A stretch of 64,000 nucleotides of DNA. Source: Flavobacterium sp. (GTDB taxonomy: Bacteria > Bacteroidota > Bacteroidia > Flavobacteriales > Flavobacteriaceae). The first letter of the stretch is position 1. Each line of letters begins with the position of its first letter. The notes beneath the pieces are model-generated. The model did not search any database, had not been told where the DNA came from, and saw only the letters and a program-made list of their open reading frames with translations. Positions 9,047 through 18,410 of this stretch are shown piece by piece. The stretch spans positions 1 through 64,000 of the forward strand of contig NZ_JAIXSL010000019.1 of NCBI RefSeq assembly GCF_027484705.1, read 5' to 3'. The position numbers and the translations under genes are program-made.

Positions 9047-9220
9047 ATGGGAAGATTAGGTGTTACAGAAATCCTTATTATATTATTGGTGGTTCTTTTA
9101 CTTTTCGGAGGTAAGAAAATCCCGGAATTGATGAAAGGCTTAGGAAGCGGAATCAAAGAATTCAAGAACGCTGCTAAAGACGACCAATCGGCTGAGAAAA
9201 AATCAGACGAAACAAAATAA
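9047..9220 (+). CDS. tatA: Twin-arginine translocase subunit TatA
   Basis: This 57-residue protein has a short N-terminus, one TM helix (about 4-20, [15 protein letters not shown]), the hinge FGGKKIPEL, an amphipathic helix ([12 protein letters not shown]) and a charged tail. This is the full layout of TatA, which forms the pore-lining oligomer for export of folded proteins. ATG 9047 was preferred over an in-frame ATG at 8957, which would add 30 unconserved residues and start upstream of the promoter. tatC is not in the window. The stop codon lies inside the 3' end of the convergent tex gene. Confidence 0.9.
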   Translation: MGRLGVTEILIILLVVLLLFGGKKIPELMKGLGSGIKEFKNAAKDDQSAEKKSDETK

Positions 9221-11377
9221 AAGAAATGTCCCGGTTTTCGGGACTTTTTTTTGCTGTAAAATCATTGATAACTGAATTCTTTTACGCTCTTCATCAACAT
9301 CGGTGACTTTGACCTCAACATGCTGGTGCAGTTTCACGACTTCATTGACATCCGAAACAAATCCGGCTTTGAGCTGCGATATATGCACGAGCCCACTTTC
9401 CTTAATGCCGATATCGACAAAGCAACCGAAGTTCGTGATGTTATTGACAATGCCCGGCAAGATCATTCCGGTGCGAAGGTCTTTGATTGATTTTACATTG
9501 GCATCAAATTCAAAGACTTTAGCGGATTGTCTCGGATCAAGTCCGGGTTTTTCGAGTTCCTTAAGAATGTCTTTCAATCCTAAAACCCCAATGTCTGCCG
9601 TGACATAATTTTCGGGTTTGATCTGCGCGGTCTTTTCTTTATTGGCAATCAATTCGTTGACGGAAACCTTTAAATCCTTGGCCATTTTTTCAACAATCGG
9701 ATACGCTTCTGGATGTACCGCTGAATTGTCGAGCGGGTTTTTGGCATTCGCAATCCTGATAAACGCGACGCCTTGCTGATAGGCTTTTTCTCCGAGACGC
9801 GGCACTTTTTTAAGTTGCTTCCGGTCTTCAAACGGACCATTTTCCAGACGATATTGTACGATGTTTTCGGCAAGCTTCTCTCCTATTCCACTGACGTAAC
9901 TCAATAATGATTTGCTTGCAGTATTGATGTTGATGCCGACAGAATTTACACAACGAATCACGGTATTGTCAAGTTCTTCTTTGAGTTTGGTCTGATCGAC
10001 ATCGTGCTGGTATTGTCCTACTCCGATAGCTTTTGGGTCAATTTTTACGAGTTCGGCTAGCGGATCAGAAAGCCTTCTACCGATCGAAACCGAACCGCGA
10101 ACCGTCACATCGAAATTCGGGAATTCCTCACGTGCGATTTTAGACGCGGAATACACTGAAGCTCCGGCTTCACTCACTACAAAAACCTGAACTGGTTTGT
10201 CAAAAGCGATTTTCTTGATGAAGAATTCGGTTTCGCGAGAAGCGGTTCCGTTGCCAATGGAAATCGCGTCAATCTTATAGGCGTTGACCATCGAACGGAT
10301 TTTTTTCATCGCAATGGCATCTTCGTGTTGTGGCGCATGCGGATAGACGGTTTCGTTGTAAAGCAGATCGCCTTTTTCATCGAGACAAACCACTTTACAG
10401 CCGCTTCGATAACCGGGATCGATTGCAAGAATACGTTTTTCACCCAACGGTGGCGCCAACAACAACTGGCTCAAGTTCGTGGCAAAAACCTGAATCGAAT
10501 TCGCGTCAGCTTTGGCTTTGGCTTCCTGTAAAGTTTCATTCGAAATGGCCGGAACCAACAAACGTTTGTAACTGTCTTCTATCGCCAATTGCAAATGCGG
10601 CGTACTGTCGTTGTTTTTTTTGATGATCGAATTTTCAATGGTGGTGATCGCTTCTTCAGGTTCGATCTCGACTTTAATCTTGATGAAACCTTCATTTTCA
10701 GCACGCAACATAGCGAGCAAACGGTGCGCCGGCGTTTTGGAAACGTTTTCAGACCATTCGAAATACTGATTGAATTTCTGCGCGGCTTCATCCTCTTTTT
10801 TAGTCTTGACGACTTTGGTCGTGATGGTTGCGGTGCGTTGAAAAAGCCTTCTGAGCAATTTGCGCACATAAGTGTTTTCGTTGATCCATTCGGCGATGAT
10901 GTCGCGGGCGCCTTGTAAAGCTTCGTCTTCGTTGACAACTTTGTCGTTAAGGTAACGCGAGGCTATAAAATCAATGTCGTCGTTGTTTTGCGCCATGATG
11001 ATTTTGGCGAGCGGCTCGAGTCCGTTTTCGCGCGCGACATCGGCTTTGGTTTTCTTTTTCTTTTTATAAGGCAAATAGAAATCCTCAAGTTCCTGCAGAT
11101 CAAAACTGTCGTTGATTTTTTTGGCAAGTTCGGGCGTCAGTGCTTTTTGTTCTTCGATGGATTTCAAAATGGCTTCCTTGCGTTTTATAATCTCGTCGTA
11201 TTGTTTGTTGCGTTTGGCAATCTGTTCGATCAAAACTTCGTCTAGGTTTCCGGTTTGGTCTTTCCGATAGCGCGCAATGAATGGAATCGTACAATCTTCG
11301 TCTAATAATTGCACGGTTTTTTGAATATTGATGGCCGAGGTCGCCACAGTCTGTTTGATGAAATCGATGTTTGTCAT
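9203..11377 (-). CDS. tex: Tex-family RNA-binding protein (S1 domain transcription accessory protein)
   Basis: The 724-residue protein has the order of Tex, a conserved nucleic-acid-binding protein linked to transcription. It has a helical N-terminal region, a YqgF/RNase H-like domain ([15 protein letters not shown]), a helix-hairpin-helix region ([17 protein letters not shown]) and a C-terminal S1 domain ([19 protein letters not shown]). It lies 18 bp after the CDF transporter gene. The last 17 or so residues after the expected end (RIQLSMI) are unusual: they are translated through the tatA terminator hairpin, including an A8 tract, and overlap the end of tatA by 18 bp. Confidence 0.92.
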   Translation of the reverse strand: MTNIDFIKQTVATSAINIQKTVQLLDEDCTIPFIARYRKDQTGNLDEVLIEQIAKRNKQYDEIIKRKEAILKSIEEQKALTPELAKKINDSFDLQELEDFYLPYKKKKKTKADVARENGLEPLAKIIMAQNNDDIDFIASRYLNDKVVNEDEALQGARDIIAEWINENTYVRKLLRRLFQRTATITTKVVKTKKEDEAAQKFNQYFEWSENVSKTPAHRLLAMLRAENEGFIKIKVEIEPEEAITTIENSIIKKNNDSTPHLQLAIEDSYKRLLVPAISNETLQEAKAKADANSIQVFATNLSQLLLAPPLGEKRILAIDPGYRSGCKVVCLDEKGDLLYNETVYPHAPQHEDAIAMKKIRSMVNAYKIDAISIGNGTASRETEFFIKKIAFDKPVQVFVVSEAGASVYSASKIAREEFPNFDVTVRGSVSIGRRLSDPLAELVKIDPKAIGVGQYQHDVDQTKLKEELDNTVIRCVNSVGININTASKSLLSYVSGIGEKLAENIVQYRLENGPFEDRKQLKKVPRLGEKAYQQGVAFIRIANAKNPLDNSAVHPEAYPIVEKMAKDLKVSVNELIANKEKTAQIKPENYVTADIGVLGLKDILKELEKPGLDPRQSAKVFEFDANVKSIKDLRTGMILPGIVNNITNFGCFVDIGIKESGLVHISQLKAGFVSDVNEVVKLHQHVEVKVTDVDEERKRIQLSMILQQKKVPKTGTFLLFCFV
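9228..9252 (+). terminator. Intrinsic terminator of tatA, inside the tex 3' end
   Basis: The stem GTCCCG (9228-9233) / CGGGAC (9239-9244) has a 5-nt loop and is followed by T8. It begins 7 nt after the tatA stop. The same DNA, read on the minus strand, is the last part of the tex coding frame. Confidence 0.8.
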
Positions 11378-11395
11378 GATGGAAACTGGGAAATT

Positions 11396-12310
11396 TTATT
11401 CCTGGATAATGTAGTCTTTGGTGCATTGCTTCCCAAATTCTGGTTGGATTGTGCAATGGTTGATCTCGAATTCGTGAAAAAGCACTTCTTCAATCGTGTC
11501 GACAAGTTTGTTGAATTCGACAATCGTCATATTTTCTTTGCAATCCAAGTGCGCCTCAAAATGCAAAATGTTGTCATTAAGATGCCATAAATGAATGTGA
11601 TACAATTGGTGAATGCCTGTTTTTTGATGGACGGTTTCAACGATTTTTTCGATTTCAAGATGTTGCGGCGTGAACAATAACAACATTTTTGTCGACGTTT
11701 TCAAGATATCGAAACTCATATAAATCAGATAAAGCGCAATCAGGAATGTCAATACGCTATCGATCCAGAACCATTGGAAATAATACATCAGAATCCCGCC
11801 GATTAAAACCGCCACAGAAGCGAGCATGTCGGTAAACAAATGGATGTAGGCCGATTTCATATTAAGGTTATGCTCAGAATCTTTTTTAATCAGCAGCGCT
11901 GAAAAACCGTTGAATAAAATCCCCAGCAAAGACAACCCAATCACCAATTCCGAACCAATATGCACCGGATTTGAAAAACGTTCGATGGCTTCAATGACAA
12001 GAAAAATAGCGACAATAATTAACGTAGCCGCATTGATAAACGCCACGAAAATCTCGGCTCTTTTATAACCGAAAGTACTGTTAGCATTGGCTTTTCTTTT
12101 TGACAATCGATGTGCAATCAGACTTAAAACGAGCGACAAAACATCACTGAAATTGTGCAGCGCATCGGAAATCAAAGCCAAACTTCCCGAAACAAAACCG
12201 CCAACAATCTGTGCCAAAGTAATCGCGATGTTTAGCCAAATGGAGGCTGAGAGATTTTTATCGGTTACTTCATGATGATGATGATGGTGGTGATTGTGCT
12301 GGTGCGCCAT
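11396..12310 (-). CDS. Cation diffusion facilitator (CDF) family metal transporter
   Basis: The 304-residue inner-membrane protein has a His-rich N-terminus (MAHQHNHHHHHHHEV), which probably binds metal. Six TM segments follow, with CDF metal-site residues in SDALHNFSDVLSL (TM2) and HLFTDMLASVAVLIGG (TM5). The C-terminal cytoplasmic domain is also His-rich (IHQLYHIHLWHLND). These proteins export Zn2+ or related divalent ions in exchange for protons. The histidines favour zinc, but the ion is inferred. It lies 3 bp after rpiB and 18 bp before tex. Confidence 0.9.
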   Translation of the reverse strand: MAHQHNHHHHHHHEVTDKNLSASIWLNIAITLAQIVGGFVSGSLALISDALHNFSDVLSLVLSLIAHRLSKRKANANSTFGYKRAEIFVAFINAATLIIVAIFLVIEAIERFSNPVHIGSELVIGLSLLGILFNGFSALLIKKDSEHNLNMKSAYIHLFTDMLASVAVLIGGILMYYFQWFWIDSVLTFLIALYLIYMSFDILKTSTKMLLLFTPQHLEIEKIVETVHQKTGIHQLYHIHLWHLNDNILHFEAHLDCKENMTIVEFNKLVDTIEEVLFHEFEINHCTIQPEFGKQCTKDYIIQE

Positions 12311-12313
12311 AAA

Positions 12314-12742
12314 TTAACAGGAAATTTTGTTGACGCGGTTGGCGTGTCTTCCGCCTTCGAAAGTTGTATTTATAAAAGTTTCCACCATGTCAACTGCTTG
12401 AGGAATCGAAGTGAATCGTGCCGGAATACTGATAATATTAGCGTCATTATGCTGGCGTGCCAAGCTTGCAATTTCTTTGGTCCAACATAAAGCAGCTCGC
12501 ACTTTCGGATGTTTGTTCACCGTCATTGCGATGCCGTTTCCGCTGCCGCAGATGACAATGCCAAAATCTACTTTACCTTCAGAAACATCATTCGCGACCG
12601 GATGGCCGAAATCTGGATAATCGACACTGTCAAAAGTATCGGTTCCGTAATTGGTCACTTCATGTCCTTTATCGCGAAGCATCTCGAGAATGGCTTTTTT
12701 ATATTCGGGGCCGGCGTGGTCGTTGCCTATGGCTATTTTCAT
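12314..12742 (-). CDS. rpiB: Ribose-5-phosphate isomerase B
   Basis: This enzyme interconverts ribose-5-phosphate and ribulose-5-phosphate in the pentose phosphate pathway. The 142-residue product begins MKIAIGNDHAG, has the active-site loop ICGSGNGIAM and ends with the typical C-terminal FEGGRHANRVNKI. ATG 12742 was chosen over one at 12769, which would add nine unconserved residues and overlap the promoter element at 12767-12774. It is the first gene of rpiB-CDF-tex. Confidence 0.93.
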   Translation of the reverse strand: MKIAIGNDHAGPEYKKAILEMLRDKGHEVTNYGTDTFDSVDYPDFGHPVANDVSEGKVDFGIVICGSGNGIAMTVNKHPKVRAALCWTKEIASLARQHNDANIISIPARFTSIPQAVDMVETFINTTFEGGRHANRVNKISC

Positions 12743-13379
12743 AATCGTTATTGTTGTGTTGTGGGGCAAATTTAATCAATCTTAGTGAAGTAATTCTTTT
12801 TTGCTTATCATTATCAAAGAAAAGCGATTGAAATAAAAATTAAATTCTAAAACATTCTAGAATATTTATAAAGTCTTAATAATCAGCTGTTTTATCGTTT
12901 ATAAATAGTTAATTTTAAGTTATGTTAATAGTTTTTTTTAAACGCTTGATAGTCAGTTTACTTTAATTTAACATCCAATGTTTATAACTTGAGATAGAAA
13001 ATCAGAACTTTTTCTTGGTGGTGTCTTTTAAAATTGTAATGCAAAACGTAAGTCGAAAAAACAAATTTAGTTTGGCATTTTTTTGGAATAGTTATGCGTA
13101 AAATTTAGCCGGTTGTTAACAAAAAAACGCAAACAACTTATCTACAAAACAACCTCTTTTTTTGTTGTCAACAACTGTTGATTATTTTTCAATTTAACTT
13201 AAAAATGAATCATTTATCTATTGAAACTGATGTTAACAAATCGTTATAAAAAAAGATAAGTACAAAACCATCATTCTAAAACGAAAGTTATTGTAACTAT
13301 TAACACGCTATAATAACCATCATAAATTAAATTTAAATTCGTTCTCTTTGTTTTTGTTTTTAATAGCTGTTGAAAACTT
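12743..13379. other. Very AT-rich intergenic region, candidate origin-like segment
   Basis: No gene was found in these 637 bp. Three hand-counted 60-bp lines (12841, 12901 and 13201) have 11-12 G+C each, about 20 percent. The region contains a DnaA-box-like TTATCTACA (13138-13146, one mismatch to TTATCCACA), a weaker TGTTGATTA (13176-13184), two TGTTAACAA words and the inverted repeat GTTGT-CA-ACAAC. Genes to its left run minus and those to its right run mostly plus. An origin role is inference only. Confidence 0.35.
12767..12774 (-). promoter_or_regulatory. -7 promoter element for rpiB
   Basis: TAAATTTG on the minus strand is an exact TAnnTTTG match ending about 24 nt before the rpiB ATG at 12742. 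It overlaps the alternative start at 12769 and so argues against it. Confidence 0.5.
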
Positions 13380-13613
13380 TCAAATGATATTTAGGTTTGG
13401 CCGGTTTAGTTCTTCTATAATTTCTTGAACGCTATTGATATCATTCGGATGTACTTTAAGTTGAATACCGCCATAAGCGATACTTGCTAAAGAATCAATT
13501 GAAATCAGATTCTCATTCTGAAACAGATACGGAATTCCTTCATGATCTAAAATCGTTTTTAGAATCGTGATTTCGTGCGAATAATTGAAAGTGACTACGG
13601 TAACAAACTCCAT
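13380..13613 (-). CDS. DUF2007-type putative signal-transducing protein
   Basis: The 77-residue protein starts MEFVTVVTFNYSHEITILKTIL and continues with GIPYLFQNEN and GGIQLKVHPND. This is the pattern of the small ferredoxin-like DUF2007 fold (a glnB-like 'putative signal transducing protein'). It has no signal or membrane segment and its function is not established. It is monocistronic and divergent from rnr. A near-match -7 element (TATCTTTA) lies just upstream of its start. Confidence 0.75.
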   Translation of the reverse strand: MEFVTVVTFNYSHEITILKTILDHEGIPYLFQNENLISIDSLASIAYGGIQLKVHPNDINSVQEIIEELNRPNLNII

Positions 13614-13722
13614 AATCTTTTTTTATAAAGATAATCAAATGTTAGTTTTCTATTAAAACTCCAGACTTATCACTTATAACTTGCAACTATTTCGTAATTT
13701 TCAAGCTTTAAGAAAAAGATCT

Positions 13723-15909
13723 ATGAGTAAGAAGCCTAAAAAATTTGGCAAAAGCGAGAAAACCTTCTCCGAAAGAATTTTAAAGATATTGTCCAAAAAC
13801 GCCAATAAACCTTTCAACTACAAACAAATAGCCGCAATCCTCGAACTTGACGATACCAAAAGCAGGAATGAAATCATCAAAGATTTAAAGATTCTCGCCG
13901 CGCAGAAAGTCATCGTCGAATCAGAACCCGGAAAATATTTAGTCAAAGCCGTCAGCCAGGATTACTACGAAGGCACGATCGATATGACCTCGAGAAAAAC
14001 CGCCTATTTCATCTGCGAGGATTTCGAAGAAGATGTTTTCATCCCGACCAACAACCTGAACCACGCTTTAGATAAAGACAAAGTAAAAGTCTATGTGTAT
14101 AATCGCCGTCGCGGTAAAAAACCAGAAGGTGAAGTGATTGAAGTACTCGAACGTGCCAAATCAGAATTTGTCGGTGTCATCGATATCCAGAAGAATTTTG
14201 CTTTCGTGACGACCGCGAATGCTAAAATGTATACTGATATTTTCATCCCGAAAGATAAGATTGGCGAGGCCGAACAAGGCGATGTCGTCATCGCAAGAAT
14301 TGAAGATTGGCCTAAAAAAGCTGACAGTCCGTTTGGTTCTATCATTAAAGTTTTAGGAAAACCTGGCGAACATGATACCGAAATCCATGCGATTTTGGCC
14401 GAGTACGGATTGCCTTATGATTTTCCGATTGACGTCGAATTGTATGCGCAAAAAATTGACACCTCGATTCAGGAAAGTGAAATCAAAAACCGTCGTGACA
14501 TGCGCGATACGCTGACCTTCACGATCGACCCGAAAGATGCCAAAGATTTTGACGACGCGCTTTCATTTAAAAAATTAGATAACGGCAACTACGAAATCGG
14601 AATCCATATTGCCGACGTTTCTTATTATCTTCAGGAAGGAACGATACTTGACGATGAAGCCTACAACCGTGCGACTTCCGTTTATCTGGTCGATCGTGTG
14701 GTGCCGATGCTTCCTGAAGTATTGTCGAATTTTGCCTGTTCGTTACGTCCACAAGAAGAAAAATATACTTTTTCCGCCATTTTTGAAATCAATGAAAAAG
14801 CCCAGGTGATGAACCAATGGTTCGGAAGAACCGTGATTTTTTCAGATCAAAGATTCGCCTACGAGGAAGCACAATATATCATAGAAACCAAAGACGATAC
14901 GATTCCCGCGGAAACTTCCATCACAGGAAAAGCTTATAAAGTCGATGCTCCGATTGTCGAAGCTACTTTAAAACTCGATGAACTTGCCAAAATTTTGAGA
15001 AGAAACCGAATGGCCAATGGCGCGATTTCGTTTGATAAGGTTGAAGTGAAATTTAACCTCAATGAAGAAGCTGAACCGGTGGGCGTTTATTTCAAAATTT
15101 CGAAAGATGCCAATCATTTAATAGAGGAATTCATGTTGCTTGCCAATAGAAAAGTGGCGGAATTCATCGGAAAGCAAAAGAAAACGTTTGTGTACAGGAT
15201 TCACGACGAACCTAACGAAGATAAATTGATTAACCTACAAACGATTATTTCTAAATTCGGTTACAGTATTAATTTCAAATCGAAAGCGGACATTTCAAAA
15301 TCATTGAACAATTTGTTGAACGATGTCGTCGGCAAAAAAGAACAGAATCTCGTTGATACGCTGACGATCCGAAGTATGAGTAAAGCCAAATATTCCACAG
15401 ATAACATCGGACATTACGGTTTGGCTTTCGATTATTATTCGCATTTCACTTCGCCTATCCGACGTTATCCTGATGTGATGGTGCACCGCTTGCTGCAGTA
15501 TTATCTCGATGGAGGAAAATCCGTAGATGCAGAGTTGTATGAAGAAAAATGCGAACATTCCTCAAGCATGGAAGGTTTGGCGACCAATGCCGAGCGTGAC
15601 AGCATCAAATACATGCAGGTGAAATACATGCAGGATCACAAAGACCAGGAATTCTTGGGTGTGATTTCCGGAGTTACAGAATGGGGAATTTATGTGGAGA
15701 TTGTAGAAAACAAATGCGAAGGTATGTGCAGAATCCGCGAAATAAAAGATGATTATTATACGTTTGATGATAAACAGTATGCGTTGGTTGGCGAGATTTC
15801 AAAAAATATTTTGCAACTTGGTGATGAAGTGATTGTCAAAGTCAAAAACGCGGATCTTGTCAAAAAGCAACTTGATTTTCACTTCATCAGAAAAAATGAT
15901 ACCGTATGA
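13723..15909 (+). CDS. rnr: Ribonuclease R
   Basis: This is a processive 3'-5' exoribonuclease of structured RNA (mRNA decay, rRNA and tmRNA quality control). The 728-residue product has an N-terminal winged helix (FNYKQIAAILELDD), two cold-shock OB domains, the RNB catalytic domain with the acidic cluster DPKDAKDFDDA, HYGLAFDYYSHFTSPIRRYPD, and a C-terminal S1 domain (GVISGVTEWGIYVEI). It lacks the long Lys-rich tail of E. coli RNase R. ATG 13723 was chosen over an in-frame TTG at 13681. Its ATGA stop/start overlap with the next gene implies coupling. Confidence 0.93.
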   Translation: MSKKPKKFGKSEKTFSERILKILSKNANKPFNYKQIAAILELDDTKSRNEIIKDLKILAAQKVIVESEPGKYLVKAVSQDYYEGTIDMTSRKTAYFICEDFEEDVFIPTNNLNHALDKDKVKVYVYNRRRGKKPEGEVIEVLERAKSEFVGVIDIQKNFAFVTTANAKMYTDIFIPKDKIGEAEQGDVVIARIEDWPKKADSPFGSIIKVLGKPGEHDTEIHAILAEYGLPYDFPIDVELYAQKIDTSIQESEIKNRRDMRDTLTFTIDPKDAKDFDDALSFKKLDNGNYEIGIHIADVSYYLQEGTILDDEAYNRATSVYLVDRVVPMLPEVLSNFACSLRPQEEKYTFSAIFEINEKAQVMNQWFGRTVIFSDQRFAYEEAQYIIETKDDTIPAETSITGKAYKVDAPIVEATLKLDELAKILRRNRMANGAISFDKVEVKFNLNEEAEPVGVYFKISKDANHLIEEFMLLANRKVAEFIGKQKKTFVYRIHDEPNEDKLINLQTIISKFGYSINFKSKADISKSLNNLLNDVVGKKEQNLVDTLTIRSMSKAKYSTDNIGHYGLAFDYYSHFTSPIRRYPDVMVHRLLQYYLDGGKSVDAELYEEKCEHSSSMEGLATNAERDSIKYMQVKYMQDHKDQEFLGVISGVTEWGIYVEIVENKCEGMCRIREIKDDYYTFDDKQYALVGEISKNILQLGDEVIVKVKNADLVKKQLDFHFIRKNDTV

Positions 15910-16571
15910 AAAAAGGATTCTTAACATTGTTTTTCGCAACGCTGGGCATGGTGGCGCAACAAAAAAAGGTTGGCGATTTTAATAAAGTAACGGCTTTTGA
16001 CCAAATTGATGTGATGTTGGTTCCATCAAAAGAAAATAAAGTAATTTTGAATGGCAAAGGCTCTAAAGAAGTTGAATTGATCAATAAAAACGGAGAACTC
16101 AAAATCCGGATGCCACTGACCAAATTACTCAAAGGCGACGATATTTCGGCAACGGTTTATTACAGCAAAATCGATGCGGTGGAAGCGAATGAAGGCTCTC
16201 GAATTGCGAGTGAATCGGCTATTCAAGCAACTGATTTTAACATCATCGCAAAAGAAGGTTCGACGATTGAATTACTGCTCGATGTTGAGGATTTGCAAGC
16301 CAGAATTAGCAATGGCTCTAAAATAAACCTTGAAGGAACCGCAACCCAACAAGATGTTTTGATCAATTCTGGCGCTATTTACCATGCTTCAAATTTGAAG
16401 ACTAAGCATACCACCATTACAGCAAATGCTGGCGGCGACGCAGAAATCAACGCTTCGGATTCTGTTGATGCTAAAGTCAGGGCTGGTGGTGATATCGTCA
16501 TTTACGGAAAACCTAAAGACATCAACCAGAAAGTAATCGCCGGCGGAAAAATTTATGAAAAAGAAGAATAA
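15906..16571 (+). CDS. Secreted head-GIN domain (DUF2807) protein
   Basis: The 221-residue product has a signal-peptide-like N-terminus (MKKGFLTLFFATLGMVAQ). A putative auto-transporter adhesin head-GIN domain follows: VTAFDQIDVMLV, VYYSKIDAVEANEGSRI and repeated beta-strand turns up to GGDIVIYGKP. Proteins of this family form a right-handed beta-helix-like fold outside the inner membrane, and their role is unknown. The start codon overlaps the rnr stop (ATGA), so the two are co-transcribed. Confidence 0.85.
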   Translation: MKKGFLTLFFATLGMVAQQKKVGDFNKVTAFDQIDVMLVPSKENKVILNGKGSKEVELINKNGELKIRMPLTKLLKGDDISATVYYSKIDAVEANEGSRIASESAIQATDFNIIAKEGSTIELLLDVEDLQARISNGSKINLEGTATQQDVLINSGAIYHASNLKTKHTTITANAGGDAEINASDSVDAKVRAGGDIVIYGKPKDINQKVIAGGKIYEKEE

Positions 16572-16607
16572 AAAGAATTATTGCTATTTTTACATAAAAA
16601 CCAATCG

Positions 16608-17282
16608 ATGATTGAAGATATTATTACCGGAATTCCGTTGGGTATTTTTCTAAGTTTTCTGGTAGGCCCTGTTTTTTTTGTATTGCTCGAAACCAGCGCT
16701 GTAAAAGGATTCAGGGCAGCATTTGTGTTTGATATTGGGGTAGTATTGGCTGATATACTTTTTATAGCCGTAGCTTATTTCAGTAGTTATCGATTGATTC
16801 AAAGCATCAAAAACGATCCGGCAATCTTTATTTTTGGCGGTATTATGATGCTTACTTATGGCATTATTTCATTTCTAAAATTAAAAAAAGTCAGCAAGAA
16901 TATTGATGAAATCGCTGTGGAAGAACTCATCAAAAAGAACTATCTAAGTTTGTTTTTCAAAGGTTTTTTTCTGAACTTCATCAACGTGGGCGTGCTTTTG
17001 TTTTGGTTTATGATTCTCATTACCATCGGACCAAAACTCGAGTTGGATACCATGAGAATGATCACTTTTTTCTCTACAGTTTTACTGACTTATCTGATTG
17101 TTGATATAGGTAAAATACTTTTAGCCAAACAGCTTAGAAACCAAATGACACCATCGAATATCTTAAAAATCAAGAAAGTAATCAGCATCCTGTTGGTGAT
17201 TTTCGGGCTGGTGCTGATGTTTCAGGGTTGGTTCCCTAGCGACCAGAAATTGGTAAAGAAAGCACTGGAAAAAATCGAATAA
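16608..17282 (+). CDS. LysE/RhtB family exporter
   Basis: The 224-residue polytopic protein begins MIEDIITGIPLGIFLSFLVGPVFFVLLE, the family signature of amino-acid exporters with the G-P motif in TM1. About six hydrophobic segments are visible. The substrate cannot be told from sequence. ATG 16608 was used rather than an upstream TTG at 16581 because the family signature begins there. It follows the GIN gene by 36 bp and ends at a bidirectional terminator. Confidence 0.85.
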   Translation: MIEDIITGIPLGIFLSFLVGPVFFVLLETSAVKGFRAAFVFDIGVVLADILFIAVAYFSSYRLIQSIKNDPAIFIFGGIMMLTYGIISFLKLKKVSKNIDEIAVEELIKKNYLSLFFKGFFLNFINVGVLLFWFMILITIGPKLELDTMRMITFFSTVLLTYLIVDIGKILLAKQLRNQMTPSNILKIKKVISILLVIFGLVLMFQGWFPSDQKLVKKALEKIE

Positions 17283-17310
17283 ATCCAATCTTAACTTTTT
17301 TTGCTCCATA

Positions 17311-17346
17311 AAAAAAGCTGCAAACGTTATTGTCTGCAGCCTTTTT
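17311..17346. terminator. Bidirectional intrinsic terminator
   Basis: GCTGCA (17317-17322) pairs with TGCAGC (17335-17340), with an A-run before and a T-run after. It serves the LysE gene on the plus strand and the small protein gene on the minus strand. Confidence 0.7.
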
Positions 17347-17363
17347 CAATAAGCGTATTTCTA

Positions 17364-17738
17364 TTAGTTGAAATGTTTCGAGATGAATAAAATAAGGTTT
17401 TCATCACTCATTTTGTTGGAAGTACTTTCGCTTGATACGGCATTTTTATATTGTGGCGTATCGGCAAGGAATTTCATAAACTGTTCTTGAACCTGTCCTG
17501 TTCCGATGATGTGGATCTCATCGATATTCGGCATTAGAACTGCAATTTCTTTGAAGAACTTATGCGTTAAACCAATTTCTTTGTTGTGAGCGGTTTTCTC
17601 GTTCGGATTGTGATTCGGCCCGCTACTGTTCACATGCCCAAGGATTATAAAAGAATCGTTATCGGTTTCTTTACCGACAATCGTTGCGTGAACAGAGTCC
17701 ATCCAGACTCCGAATTGTTTTGTTTTTTGATCAGACAT
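17364..17738 (-). CDS. Small protein resembling an eRF1/Pelota-type C-terminal domain
   Basis: The 124-residue soluble protein has no signal peptide. It opens with GVWMDSVHATIV and has a central IHIIGTGQVQEQFMKFLAD block and a C-terminal MSDENLILFISKHF. This pattern recalls the third domain of eRF1-like proteins and of bacterial eRF1-related or 'host attachment' families (IGTGxxxxEFxxxL ... MTxxQLxAxVxxxF). The similarity is from memory and weak, so the role is open; translation stress or ribosome binding would be a guess. It is a single gene between two terminators. Confidence 0.55.
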   Translation of the reverse strand: MSDQKTKQFGVWMDSVHATIVGKETDNDSFIILGHVNSSGPNHNPNEKTAHNKEIGLTHKFFKEIAVLMPNIDEIHIIGTGQVQEQFMKFLADTPQYKNAVSSESTSNKMSDENLILFISKHFN

Positions 17739-17865
17739 GATTTTTACTTTTATTAAAGGTACGCCTTCTTTGAAGTAAATATTCTTTTTTGTGTTAAGAT
17801 TGTGATTGCGAATCCGCTTAGTTTAAGAATTCATTTTCATTATCCTAACCTTCAAAATAAGACAC

Positions 17866-17894
17866 AAAAAAACCTCTAAATTGCTTTAGAGGTT
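17866..17894 (-). terminator. Intrinsic terminator of tRNA-Cys
   Basis: A 10-bp perfect stem (AACCTCTAAA at 17871-17880, TTTAGAGGTT at 17885-17894) has a 4-nt loop. On the minus strand it is followed by a T-run. It lies 5 nt beyond the tRNA 3' end. Confidence 0.8.
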
Positions 17895-17898
17895 TCAG

Positions 17899-17969
17899 AG
17901 GCATCGTCCGGATTCGAACCGGAGTAGGAGCTTTTGCAGAGCCCAGCCTAGCCGCTCGGCCACGACGCC
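17899..17969 (-). tRNA. tRNA-Cys (GCA)
   Basis: On the minus strand 71 nt fold as a tRNA. The acceptor GGCGTCG/CGATGCC includes one G-U pair, the anticodon loop CTGCAAA gives GCA, and the T-arm has GGTTCGAATCC. The discriminator base is U, as expected for tRNA-Cys. The CCA end is not encoded, so it must be added enzymatically. Confidence 0.93.
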
Positions 17970-18050
17970 ATTAATATTGGTGGGCAAACTTAATAAATTA
18001 TTTTGAATTCTGAATTTTAAATGCTGAAATTCTTCGCAAATTCCATGATC

Positions 18051-18410
18051 CTAGTTTCTGTATTCTTCCATTTCAATCGTAACCGCTTCAACATCACCGC
18101 CAATCGGAGGATTGATTTTGGAAACCGCCAGAACAATTCTTGATACCGATGGGATTTCCTTAAAAATTCTGGTAATAATTCTATGCGCAACATGTTCCAA
18201 TAATTTCGAACGGATCGCCATTTCTTCGACCACGATGCGGTTCAGCAACACATAATCTACGGTATCTTCTAAATTATCACTGATCGAGGATTTTCTCAAA
18301 TCGGTTTTAATTTCCAGATCAACGGCATAATCAGACCCGATTTTTCCTTCTTCTACTAAACAACCGTGATACGAGAAGGTTCTGATGTTTTTTAGTTTGA
18401 TATTTCCCAT
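18051..18410 (-). CDS. folB: Dihydroneopterin aldolase
   Basis: This enzyme cleaves 7,8-dihydroneopterin to 6-hydroxymethyl-dihydropterin and glycolaldehyde in folate synthesis. The 119-residue protein has the FolB pattern: IKLKNIRTFSYHGCLVEEGKIG, DYVLLNRIV, LLEHVAHRI (containing the catalytic-region E) and a C-terminal KINPPIGGDVEAVTIEM. The length is standard. It is divergent from glnS and appears monocistronic. Confidence 0.92.
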   Translation of the reverse strand: MGNIKLKNIRTFSYHGCLVEEGKIGSDYAVDLEIKTDLRKSSISDNLEDTVDYVLLNRIVVEEMAIRSKLLEHVAHRIITRIFKEIPSVSRIVLAVSKINPPIGGDVEAVTIEMEEYRN

